DNA from: Clostridiales bacterium UBA6386
Lineage (GTDB): Bacteria; Bacillota; Clostridia; Oscillospirales; Oscillospiraceae
DNA length: 45,649 bases
Direction: 5' to 3'
Assembly: GCA_002437585.1 (NCBI GenBank)
Contig: DJQM01000001.1
Coordinates: 1-45,649, forward strand
Shown: one piece after another, positions 25,967-33,832 of the stretch
How the letters are laid out: every line of letters starts with the position of its first letter
How positions within the stretch are numbered: the first letter of the stretch is position 1
Position numbers and translations under genes: made by a program
Notes under the pieces: model-generated
Seen by the model: the letters and a program-made list of their open reading frames with translations, nothing else
The model's database searches: none
What the model was told of the DNA's origin: nothing

Positions 25967-27821
25967 GGGAATCACCTCCGGATTTGGTCAGGGCATACAG
26001 AATGATGCCGTTGGAAATGAGAATACGCAGCGTCTCGGAAATGGTGGAGCCGGGAACCAGCACGTTGGCAACGGGCATACCCAATGTCAGAACGCCCTGG
26101 AACAGGAAGGTACCGATGATCACATGGCTGATCTTGCACCGGGAGGTGGAAGCACCGCCGATCAGAATGGCGGAAGCGGCCACGAAGCCCATCTGCCGGG
26201 GGGCGGTATACAGCTGCATGAAGCCGTAGCTCTGGGAGTAGACCAGAATGCCCACCGCGCCCAGCACCGTGGACAGGGTGGTGCCCACAATGCGCATTTT
26301 GTCAACGTTGATACCGGCAGCCTGAGCAAACCGGGGATTGTTGCCCACCGCCTGCATGGCAACGCCGGTCTTGCTCCGGGAGAACAGCCACACAAGCAGG
26401 CAGCACAGAGCCATGAACAGCAGCAGGCCGGTGGGAACGGTGAAGTCGCCGATCTTGAAGGCCAGGAACTCGTCGAGGATGTGCTTGAAGTTGGTGGAAT
26501 CCAGACCGATGGTGTTCCGAAGGCCGGTACCCAGGGGCCAGCGCAGCTTCAGGGATTTGAAGGGCAGAACCAGCCAGGCAATGCACATCAAAGACACAAT
26601 GGAGAAGCCGACGTAGGTGGTGACGGACATCTCCTCGCCCTTCAGCCGGTTGAGCATCTGGGCGTACAGGTAGCCGCAGATGGCGGCGATCACGCAGCCA
26701 ACGGCGATTGCGAACAGGAAGCCGCCCCAGCCGGGAATCCCCAGCTCGATGGTGAGAAGGCCGCCGATGAGGCCGGCCACCAGACCGATAGGCAAGCCCA
26801 GGTTCAGGCTGATGCCGCACTGGATGCCGGGTACCATAGCAAGCACCATGATGGAGTTCATGCCGGTACGCACCACGGTGTTGCTGAGCAGCGTGGGCAG
26901 AGACAGGTCGAACCACAGCGTCATGAAGCACAGCAGGATAAAGAACACGCCGATGATGACACGGGGTACGCCCAGCTTGGCAACCAGCCACTCATAGAAG
27001 GCCAGCAGAGCCGCCGTCACAAGCAACGCCAGGGCGGTATAGATCAGGTCATCGGAGTGGCGAACCAGGTAGCCGGAGGCGGTGGATTTTCCGCCGCACT
27101 GGGTCAGGTACCGGTCGTACTGGGTATCAAAATCGTCGCCGATCTGATACATGAGGCCGTCGATGGTCTCCCGGAGGGAAGCCAGCGCCTCATCGTCCAG
27201 AACGGTATAGACCTTTTTCAGCTCCTGGCTCAGGGTCACATAAGCGTCGTCAACCACGGCCTGGGCATCCAGCATTTCCTGGGTGGGAACGAAGCCGCTC
27301 ATATCCACTTCCACGGTTTCGTCCTCGGATACCTCCTTGCCCTCGGCAAGCAGAGCCTCCCGCTCGGCCTCCATCTTGGCCTTCGCCTCTTCGTAATGGG
27401 CGTCAATGTAGGCCTGCTGGGCTTCCGCCTCCAGCTCACCGTGGCGCATCATGGCGGCGTTGTAAGCGTCCGTCGCGGCGATCAGCTCCGGGGTAGCAGC
27501 CACGCCCTCGGCAAATTCCGCGTTCTCGTACTTTGCCCGGGTATCCTCTTCCGCCTTCTGGACGGCTTCCCGGATGGCGGCCATGCTGCCGCCCTCAGCC
27601 TTGGCCTTCGCCTGAGCCTCCTGTTTCGCGATGTTTACATAGCTTTCCACCACGCCTTCGCCGGTGACGTTCAGCAGCATCCGCACCCGGAGGCTTTCCA
27701 GGATGGCTTCGCCCCTGGCGTTATTCTTCTTCGGCAGGTTCAGGCCGCCCAGCACCAGCAGCACAACGCAGGCTAGGCACAGCAAGGCAGCAACGCTTCT
27801 TCTCACTTTATTCTTCGTCAT
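25959..27821 (-). CDS. ABC transporter permease with large extracytoplasmic insert
   Basis: 620 residues, about 250 longer than usual permeases of this family. A first membrane helix (residues 9-28) is followed by an insert (about 33-258) rich in Ala, Glu and Lys with heptad-like spacing, suggesting long helices or a coiled coil outside the membrane. From about 259 on a normal BMP/RbsC-type permease core appears (SLPTLLSNTVVRTGMNSI, GLPIGLVAGLIGG, GVAMQAVGNNPRFAQAAGINVDKMR coupling region in parts, SAILIGGASTSR). It starts 6 nt after the ATPase stop. The insert could contact the lipoprotein or the cell wall. Confidence 0.88.
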   Translation of the reverse strand: MTKNKVRRSVAALLCLACVVLLVLGGLNLPKKNNARGEAILESLRVRMLLNVTGEGVVESYVNIAKQEAQAKAKAEGGSMAAIREAVQKAEEDTRAKYENAEFAEGVAATPELIAATDAYNAAMMRHGELEAEAQQAYIDAHYEEAKAKMEAEREALLAEGKEVSEDETVEVDMSGFVPTQEMLDAQAVVDDAYVTLSQELKKVYTVLDDEALASLRETIDGLMYQIGDDFDTQYDRYLTQCGGKSTASGYLVRHSDDLIYTALALLVTAALLAFYEWLVAKLGVPRVIIGVFFILLCFMTLWFDLSLPTLLSNTVVRTGMNSIMVLAMVPGIQCGISLNLGLPIGLVAGLIGGLLTIELGIPGWGGFLFAIAVGCVIAAICGYLYAQMLNRLKGEEMSVTTYVGFSIVSLMCIAWLVLPFKSLKLRWPLGTGLRNTIGLDSTNFKHILDEFLAFKIGDFTVPTGLLLFMALCCLLVWLFSRSKTGVAMQAVGNNPRFAQAAGINVDKMRIVGTTLSTVLGAVGILVYSQSYGFMQLYTAPRQMGFVAASAILIGGASTSRCKISHVIIGTFLFQGVLTLGMPVANVLVPGSTISETLRILISNGIILYALTKSGGDSRA

Positions 27822-27827
27822 CTGCGC

Positions 27828-29429
27828 TTAACCTTCTTTCTTGTTGTGTTCGGAGGGCTTGATGCCGGACATGGCCAGACCGAAGTCCGCGTCGGAGGCA
27901 TCCGGCACCAGCACATCCACCAGCTTGCCCTCGGAGACGATGGCGATCCGGTCGGAAATGCTGCGCAGCTCCTGAAGCTCCGAGGAAACGATGACAATGG
28001 TCATATTCTTCTCCCGGTTCAGCTTCACCAGGGTCTCCAGCACCAGCTTCTTGGCACCGATGTCGATGCCCCGGGTAGGCTCGGAGACGAACAGGAACTT
28101 GGGATTCATGCACAGTGCCCGGGCAATGCAGACCTTCTGCTGGTTGCCGCCGGACAGGGTGCCCGCCGTCTGAGTCGGGCCGAAGCAGCGGATGTCCAGC
28201 TCCTGGATCATCTCCTCGGCGGTAGCGCGGATCTTTCCGCTGCTCTTCAGGGTAAAGGGGCCGATTTTGTTCAGATACTCGTCCTTGACCTGCATGGCGT
28301 TGAATACAATGTTATCTTCAATGGCCTGATCCAGCAGCAAGCCGACCATCTTCCGATCCTCGGAAACCATAGCGATACCGGCATTGAGTGCCTCCTTGGT
28401 ATCGCCGGGCTTCAGCTCCTTGCCGAACAGTTCCACAGTGCCTTCCGTGTCATAAAGGCCGAGCACACCGTTGGGAATGCCCAGCTTGCCCTGGCCGGCC
28501 AGGCCGCCGATGCCAAGAATCTCGCCCTCGTAGATGTCCAGGGTAATGCCCCGAACCCGCTCGCCGGGCATATCCACCCGGAGATTCTCCAGGTGCATGG
28601 CTACGGTGTCGGAGTGGCTGCCGCGGGCCGCGGCGTGGACAACCGCCTCGCCCTTCCGGCCGATCATCAGCTCTGCCAGCTCCACAATGGAGGTATCCTC
28701 TACGGCTCTGGTGGCAACCAGCTTGCCGTCCCGGAGGATGGTAATATGGTTGGAGGCGGCCATGACCTCATCCAGACGATGGGTGATAAAAATGATCGCA
28801 ATACCGCTGGCGGCGATTCTTTTCATAACGGAAATCAGCTGATCGGCCTCGGACTCCGTCAGAACGGCGGTAGGCTCATCGAAAACCAGCAGCTTCACGC
28901 CGGTCTTGTCGATTTCCCGGGCGATTTCCACGAACTGCATGTAGCCGACGGGCAGACCCCGCACCAGGGTATTCTCGTCCAGGCTCATGCCGACGCTGTC
29001 CAGAGCCTTCCGGGCATCCTTGCGCATGGCATCGAAGTCCAGGGTCTCCAGATCCTTGCCCAGTACCCGGCTGACAAGATTGGGCTTGGCAATTTCCCGA
29101 TTGAGCTTAATGTTCTCTGTAATCGTAAAGCCGGGCAGGAGCATGAATTCCTGATGCACCATGCCAATTCCCATGGTCATGGCATCCTGGGGAGAAAGAA
29201 TATTGACCTTCTCGCCGTTCAGAAAAATTTCCCCCTCAAATCCACCGGTGCTGTGAATCACAGGCATACCAAACAGGATATTCATCAGGGTGGACTTGCC
29301 TGCACCGTTCTCGCCGAGAAGCGCGTGGATCTCGCCGGGCTTTACGGAAAGAGACACATCGCTCAGAACCGTGTTATTGCCGTACTGCTTGGTGATGTGC
29401 TTCATTTCCAGTACGAATTCGTTCCGCAT
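27828..29429 (-). CDS. ABC transporter ATP-binding protein with two nucleotide-binding domains
   Basis: 533 residues from ATG 29429, which has AAGGAGG 12 nt upstream (an upstream in-frame ATG at 29477 lies inside a hairpin and lacks a site). Two NBDs as in sugar and BMP-type importers. Domain 1: Walker A GENGAGKST, Walker B LLVFDEPTAVL, with a degenerate signature (PVGYMQFVEIAREI). Domain 2: the A-loop/P-loop region GLAGQGKLG is degenerate, signature LSGGNQQKVCIARAL is intact, and Walker B FVSEPTRG has Ser for Asp. Asymmetric site degeneration is normal in this subfamily. It powers import with the two permeases. Confidence 0.93.
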   Translation of the reverse strand: MRNEFVLEMKHITKQYGNNTVLSDVSLSVKPGEIHALLGENGAGKSTLMNILFGMPVIHSTGGFEGEIFLNGEKVNILSPQDAMTMGIGMVHQEFMLLPGFTITENIKLNREIAKPNLVSRVLGKDLETLDFDAMRKDARKALDSVGMSLDENTLVRGLPVGYMQFVEIAREIDKTGVKLLVFDEPTAVLTESEADQLISVMKRIAASGIAIIFITHRLDEVMAASNHITILRDGKLVATRAVEDTSIVELAELMIGRKGEAVVHAAARGSHSDTVAMHLENLRVDMPGERVRGITLDIYEGEILGIGGLAGQGKLGIPNGVLGLYDTEGTVELFGKELKPGDTKEALNAGIAMVSEDRKMVGLLLDQAIEDNIVFNAMQVKDEYLNKIGPFTLKSSGKIRATAEEMIQELDIRCFGPTQTAGTLSGGNQQKVCIARALCMNPKFLFVSEPTRGIDIGAKKLVLETLVKLNREKNMTIVIVSSELQELRSISDRIAIVSEGKLVDVLVPDASDADFGLAMSGIKPSEHNKKEG

Positions 29430-29580
29430 TCTTTGTGTTCCTCCTTGTATACGGTTAAGCGGGTCCGCCCGAATCAATCGGGTGGACCCGTTATTTGGAC
29501 TTGCATTTGGTTATTACTGAGGCGTTTACGCCAGTCCGGCGTATTCCCTCAGTGAACTTGAGGGAGCGCCTGAAATACGA
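29430..29580 (-). promoter_or_regulatory. Hairpins between the lipoprotein and ATPase genes
   Basis: Two inverted repeats: 29461-29472 with 29478-29489 (12 bp, one mismatch on the minus strand) and a composite stem 29538-29570 with a CCCTCA/TGAGGG core. A further GGCG/CGCC mini-hairpin is at 29521-29532. None has a good T-run, so they are more likely mRNA-stabilising or partial attenuators that raise lipoprotein over transporter expression, as is common for binding-protein operons. Confidence 0.6.
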
Positions 29581-30792
29581 TTACAGGTAATCGTTAAAAT
29601 CAACAGGAGCCAGCAGGATGGTGTAGTAGTTGTCGAAGGTGGTACCCTCATCGTTGGTGTAATTCTTGATGGTAGCACCCTGAACCTTGCTGTTGAACAT
29701 ATCCCTCAGAATGGTGGCGTCATTTCTGCTGCTGATATTGCCCTCGGCATACTCCTTGGCATACTCGACGCCCACGGCGATGATGGTCATGGCGACGGGA
29801 GAAGCCCAGGTAGAGAAGCGATCAACGGCGTTGTGCTCCTTCAGCTTCAGAGCGATCTGGTGCAGAGCCTCCTGGTCGTCACCGCCGATGGCCAGCTCCA
29901 GACCCAGGGTAGCGGGGAAAGCGTGGTAAGGGCTGGGGCAGCAGGGAGAGGGATAGTAAGCGTTAGGCTCATCCAGGCAGGCAGCCTGCAGAGAGGGCTG
30001 CATACCGCAGTTGGTGGTGAAGAAGGCGACCTTCTTGCCCTCGTACTTGGCCAGCTGCTGGGGAACATCCTCCAGGATGAACTGCTGGGACGCGGACAGG
30101 CCAGCCTCGGCGGTGGGGTCGGGAGCGGTCACGTCAACGAACTCAATGCCCAGCGCGTCTGCGTTCTTCTGCAGCAGCTTATGACGGCCGACGATCAGCT
30201 CCATAGCCATGTGACGGGGGAAGGAGTAGTGGATGAACACATCGATGTCCCACTTGGCGCAGGTTTCCATGATGGTGTCGCCCTGGCCGATCTCATCGGC
30301 GTACAGAACGATATCCGCGGCGGCGGAGATAACGGCGGGATCCTCCTGGGGGGTGCCGGCGATCAGCAGGATATCGTCACGGCCCATTTCCCGAACCTTG
30401 TCGAAGCCGGCCTTGGCGCCGGGAACAGCCTGGCACATAACGATGGCCTTCACGTCAGGATCGGAAGCGAAGGAGACGATCTGAGAAACGGTGGTCTCCA
30501 TCTCGGACATAAAGTTATCGGGATAAGTAGCGGTAATAATGTGCTCGGCACCATAGGTGGCCACGGCCTTCTCAGCGGCGCGGAACTCCTCCTCGCCCTG
30601 GGAAACGGTACCGGTCAGAATGGCGATCTTCCAGTTGTCATTGCCGGAAGCGGCGGCGGTCGCGGCAGCCTCGGCAACGGTGCCTTCGGTCGCGGCAGGG
30701 GCGGCGGTGGTGGGGGTCTCAGTCTTGGCACCGCAGGCGGTCATGCCCAGAACCATGACGAGAACCAGCACCAGGCTAATCATCTTTTTCAT
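29581..30792 (-). CDS. DUF3798-type substrate-binding lipoprotein of the ABC importer
   Basis: 403 residues. Signal peptide with lipobox (VLGMTAC, Cys20) and an Ala/Thr-rich linker to about residue 50. The mature part resembles DUF3798 proteins (NWKIAILTGTVSQGEEEFRAAEK, ATYPDNFMSEMETTVSQI, VKAIVMCQAVPGAKAGFDKVREM in parts), which have the periplasmic-binding fold related to RbsB/BMP. It is the first gene of the operon, followed by ATPase and two permeases, so it is the solute receptor tethered outside the membrane. The substrate is unknown; nucleosides or sugars are only analogies from related systems. AAGGAGG precedes the ATG. Confidence 0.88.
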   Translation of the reverse strand: MKKMISLVLVLVMVLGMTACGAKTETPTTAAPAATEGTVAEAAATAAASGNDNWKIAILTGTVSQGEEEFRAAEKAVATYGAEHIITATYPDNFMSEMETTVSQIVSFASDPDVKAIVMCQAVPGAKAGFDKVREMGRDDILLIAGTPQEDPAVISAAADIVLYADEIGQGDTIMETCAKWDIDVFIHYSFPRHMAMELIVGRHKLLQKNADALGIEFVDVTAPDPTAEAGLSASQQFILEDVPQQLAKYEGKKVAFFTTNCGMQPSLQAACLDEPNAYYPSPCCPSPYHAFPATLGLELAIGGDDQEALHQIALKLKEHNAVDRFSTWASPVAMTIIAVGVEYAKEYAEGNISSRNDATILRDMFNSKVQGATIKNYTNDEGTTFDNYYTILLAPVDFNDYL

Positions 30793-30858
30793 GCGATTTC
30801 CTCCTTAAAATGTCTCCACATCAGCTACGCAAGTCCCTGATGTATGGATTTCTTGATT

Positions 30859-30887
30859 ATTGTAGCATAAAACTTTGGAAAATGCAA
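30859..30887 (-). promoter_or_regulatory. Promoter of the ABC importer operon
   Basis: On the minus strand TTGCAT (30882-30887), 17-nt spacer, TACAAT (30859-30864). The leader of about 60 nt can form a 7-bp stem (ACATCAG/CTGATGT) around 30813-30842. Confidence 0.82.
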
Positions 30888-30977
30888 ATAAAAACAGGAG
30901 AATCCCTTGATTTCGGTAATTTATTAAAAAACATACCAATGTACGGAATACTTTTGCACTACATTGCACAAAAGTGC

Positions 30978-31625
30978 TCAATTGTCAACGAAATTATTTG
31001 CAGGAATTCTTGCACAACGTACTGTAACGCGGGTCTTTCCGCCAATTGTGCAGGTGAAGAGGGTCAGATCCCAGTCCCCTTCCTCCATCGGCTCCACATC
31101 CTCCGGGTTCAGGATTTCCAGGGAAACCACTTCGTATTCAAAATCATTGTCCTCCACGTCCCGGAAGGTAACGGGATCGCCGATCTGCAGTTTTTTCAGC
31201 CGACCGAAGTGGGAATCGTAATTGTGCGCCATCACAATCAGGTTGTCGTTGTAGGCGGAGCCCTGATACCGGCAGGGAGCGATTTTCAGCAGCTCCCCGC
31301 TCCAGCCGTTCAGCACCGGAAGGGTTCTTCCGATGGTGGGAAGATACAGGGTCCCCACATATTCCCGGCCGTCGATCTCCACCACCGGCATTTCCATCTC
31401 CGGCACCTGCTCGTAATCCGGCAGGGTAAAAGAAGGAAGGGTCTGCCCTTCCCTCTCCGGCTCGGTTTCCTGAACGGCCTCATTCCGGCGGACAAGTGCC
31501 GTCAGATCCTGGGAAGCGGTCAGTCCCGCCTGGCGGTCGTCCCAGAGGTTGTAGCCTGTGAGTACCGCCGCCGCCAGAATCAGAAGAAGCCCCAAAGCGA
31601 TGGGCAGGGTTCCCTTATGCCTCAT
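30978..31625 (-). CDS. Sortase (second sortase of the pilus locus)
   Basis: 215 residues. The ATG at 31625 overlaps the end of the minor pilin gene by 11 nt; the frame extends upstream but only through that gene. One N-terminal membrane helix (about residues 8-24), a Glu/Pro-rich linker, then the sortase barrel. Catalytic residues visible: His in VMAHNYDSHFGRL, Cys in LTLFTCT, Arg in GKTRVTVR. No C-terminal membrane anchor, unlike the class C enzyme upstream; class could not be fixed by eye. It probably anchors the assembled pilus or the adhesin to peptidoglycan, or has specificity for the minor pilin. Confidence 0.88.
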   Translation of the reverse strand: MRHKGTLPIALGLLLILAAAVLTGYNLWDDRQAGLTASQDLTALVRRNEAVQETEPEREGQTLPSFTLPDYEQVPEMEMPVVEIDGREYVGTLYLPTIGRTLPVLNGWSGELLKIAPCRYQGSAYNDNLIVMAHNYDSHFGRLKKLQIGDPVTFRDVEDNDFEYEVVSLEILNPEDVEPMEEGDWDLTLFTCTIGGKTRVTVRCARIPANNFVDN

Positions 31626-32583
31626 AATTGTCCTCTTTGCGGCGGGCAAGACCAACGACCACCAGCACCAGTCCCGCCAACAGCAGCACCGGCACCGGCC
31701 ACCAGAGCTGGCCGGTCTGGGGCAGCTTATCATCCGTGTGGTCGTCCGGCCGGTTGCAGCTGTTGGTCACCGTAATCATTTTTCCGTTTTTCTTTACCAC
31801 AGGATTGTTGTAGCCCTTCACCCGCTCCTCTGTCACCGTCCACTCATGGGTAGCGTCCAGATTTTTCCAGGTGTATTTCCAGTTGTTATCCTTGGAAAGC
31901 GTCACCACCGCGTCATCCAGATCGGCTTTTTCGCCGTCGCACAGCAGCGTCACCTGAATGGACTCAGGCCGGCGTTCCGGATGACAGGAATCCTTCCAGA
32001 CCTTGACCACCTCGATGTCCGTGATGCCGGCCTCCCGGCCGGACTTGGCGTTGGCCTCCTGGTCATAGACCCACTTCTCACCGAAGTAGTTTGGCAGACT
32101 CACCAGGAAGGGCGAGGTGGTATAGACCCAGCCGTTTTTCTCGATTTTTGTGCTTGGGATGTAATAAACCCCCGGAGTCAGCGTGACGGAAGCACCGGAG
32201 GGAAACACCGCGTCCCCGTTTTTGTCGGTTTTTGCCTTGTCCACGGGCGAAGCCTTCTTCAGCATGGCGGGCGTGATGGCATCCAGGGTCTTCTGCCAGT
32301 CCGCCGCGCTGCTGCCGGTGACGCAGCCGGCGAAGGCAGGCTCCGCCGTCAGCGCGCCGCCCTCCCCCATTTTCGCCACCAGGTACATGGAAAATTCCAC
32401 GCCAGACAGGGGGATGTTCTCGCCGCTGGGGTTGTACACATGATGAATGGTCAGAGAAACCGGCCGCTTCAGATCCGGCACCTCCTGAGCACCGACCGGC
32501 AGAGTCAGCGTCCCCGCCAACACCAGCAGGCACAGAAGCAGCGCGGATCGTTTCTGGATTCGTTTCATAATTTCATCACTCAT
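31615..32583 (-). CDS. LPXTG minor pilin / surface protein with Cna_B-type domain
   Basis: 322 residues (or 317 from the second in-frame ATG at 32568). Signal peptide (SALLLCLLVLAGTLTLPVGAQ), an N-terminal SpaA/FctA-like domain (LSGVEFSMYLVAK), and a Cna_B-like beta domain (VVKVWKDSCHPERRPESIQ, NWKYTWKNLDATHEWTVTEE, VKGYN) at about 205-285. Sorting signal LPQTG, hydrophobic helix and RRKEDNYEA tail at the C-terminus. The start overlaps the class C sortase stop as ATGA. Likely the base or tip pilin, covalently joined by the sortases. Confidence 0.88.
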   Translation of the reverse strand: MSDEIMKRIQKRSALLLCLLVLAGTLTLPVGAQEVPDLKRPVSLTIHHVYNPSGENIPLSGVEFSMYLVAKMGEGGALTAEPAFAGCVTGSSAADWQKTLDAITPAMLKKASPVDKAKTDKNGDAVFPSGASVTLTPGVYYIPSTKIEKNGWVYTTSPFLVSLPNYFGEKWVYDQEANAKSGREAGITDIEVVKVWKDSCHPERRPESIQVTLLCDGEKADLDDAVVTLSKDNNWKYTWKNLDATHEWTVTEERVKGYNNPVVKKNGKMITVTNSCNRPDDHTDDKLPQTGQLWWPVPVLLLAGLVLVVVGLARRKEDNYEA

Positions 32584-33398
32584 TTCTTCCGCCGTTTCGG
32601 AATCAGCAGTCCCAGAAGCAGCACCAGCAGAATGGGGGCAGCCACCACCGGTGCCACCAGATAAGGTTCGATCTGAATGGCGTCCGAGGTCACCCGAACA
32701 TTTTTCGCGTCCTTTTCCGTCTCCACCCGATGTCCCCGAACCAGGAGCCGGTGGGTGTTAATGCCATAGGGCGTGCAGGTCACGAGGGTACACAGATCCT
32801 TGCCCTCCTCAATGAGCAGAGCCTCGGTGTCCTGGGGTTCCACGATGAGAATCTGATCCACCTCATAGGTCAGCACCTGATCCAGCACCCCCAGCCGGAA
32901 CCGGTCTCCCACCACCAGCCGATCCAGGTCGGTAAACAGTCTGGCACTGGGCAGACCCCGATGGCCGGACAGGACGCAGTGGGTGCTCTCCCCGCCTACC
33001 GGCAGGCTTGTCCACTCCAGGTGTCCCACGGCCACCTGCAGAACCGATTCCTCAATACCGTGATAAATGGGCAGGGACACGTTGATGCTGGGGATTTCGA
33101 TGTAGCCCATGATGCCCATGCCAGACACGTCCAGCAGCCGCTCATATTCTTCCCTTTGGGCATCGTCCAGAAGGTAGGCGTTTTCCCGCCCCACCAGGGA
33201 ACGGTTATAGGCCTGGGCCTGCTGCCAAAGCTCGCCGTAGCGGTTATCGTCCAGCTTGGCCACCTCCTGGGAATAATTGGCGATGGCACGGGATTGATGC
33301 GCCTCGTTCCACCGGTTGGAGAAGGAAGGGTACAGCATCAGGGACAGCCCTACGACCAATATGAGAATTAAAGCAATTGTCGAGGCATGTTTGCGCAT
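32580..33398 (-). CDS. Class C (pilin-polymerising) sortase
   Basis: 272 residues with membrane segments at both ends (residues 6-25 and about 243-265), as in class C sortases. Catalytic His in VLSGHRGLPSARLFTDLD, Cys in LCTLVTCTPYGINTHRLLVRG with the Arg following it. These enzymes link pilin subunits by isopeptide bonds. The usual DPW/DPF lid motif is not evident; the corresponding region reads LLDDAQREEY, so the lid may be altered or missing. AGGAG is 6 nt before the ATG. Preceded by a 434-nt palindrome-rich gap after the major pilin gene. Confidence 0.93.
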   Translation of the reverse strand: MRKHASTIALILILVVGLSLMLYPSFSNRWNEAHQSRAIANYSQEVAKLDDNRYGELWQQAQAYNRSLVGRENAYLLDDAQREEYERLLDVSGMGIMGYIEIPSINVSLPIYHGIEESVLQVAVGHLEWTSLPVGGESTHCVLSGHRGLPSARLFTDLDRLVVGDRFRLGVLDQVLTYEVDQILIVEPQDTEALLIEEGKDLCTLVTCTPYGINTHRLLVRGHRVETEKDAKNVRVTSDAIQIEPYLVAPVVAAPILLVLLLGLLIPKRRKK

Positions 33399-33832
33399 AG
33401 GGTTCTCCTTGCTGCTGTTGAATCTGTCAAAATGCTGTCATTGCGAACCAGTGTTGTTAGAAAAAATGTCATTGCGAACCAGTGCCGCTGCACTGGTGTG
33501 GCAATCCGTTTCCTCAAAAACGAAAGGCTGCGCGTGTACATTTACGATTCAAAAATATTTCGGTGCCGATCCCTCCGGGGGCAATGTTCTTGTCCCGGCA
33601 AGAACATTGATAAGAAGCCGGCTTAAGGGGCGCTGCCGAAAAGCCGCCCCCTTAAGAATCCCCCGGCCGCACCGCCGGAACTGCTCAAAATATTTCGGAT
33701 TGCAACGGGGTGTTTTACCGGAAGTATTCAAATATAATGAGGGTTCTTTGATACGCTGCGCCGGAATCTCGGATTGTCTCCGAGATTCCGGGCATTTCCG
33801 TTTCGTTAGAAATCTTCTGTCTTGACAGTTCC
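33399..33832. repeat. REP-like palindromic island between major pilin and sortase genes
   Basis: 434 nt without a gene. It holds an 18-nt direct repeat TGTCATTGCGAACCAGTG (33436-33453 and 33467-33484); the second copy opens a hairpin with 33491-33505. Further perfect stems: 33582-33592 with 33599-33609 (11 bp), 33622-33630 with 33648-33656 (9 bp) and 33761-33773 with 33779-33791 (13 bp). A 12-nt direct repeat AAAATATTTCGG occurs at 33552 and 33687. This resembles REP/MITE elements dispersed in gut Ruminococcaceae (from memory, not searched). The last stem lies just behind the major pilin stop and may protect or limit its mRNA. Confidence 0.75.

Noticed and set aside
27846..29555. Long plus-strand frame opposite the ABC ATPase gene
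   Set aside because: Antisense shadow of a gene with intact Walker and signature motifs; typical of GC-rich third positions.
30805..30858. Possible riboswitch in the leader of the ABC operon
   Set aside because: Only one 7-bp stem is present; no purine, preQ1 or other aptamer consensus was seen.
30950..30977. Terminator after the second sortase gene
   Set aside because: An ACTTTTG/CAAAAGT stem exists, but no T-run follows, so it was not called.
32580..33398. Housekeeping class A sortase
   Set aside because: Membrane segments at both ends and the TLVTCTPYGINTHR motif fit class C instead.
33421..33832. CRISPR array
   Set aside because: Only two copies of an 18-nt repeat with unequal surroundings and palindromic structure; no regular spacers or cas genes.
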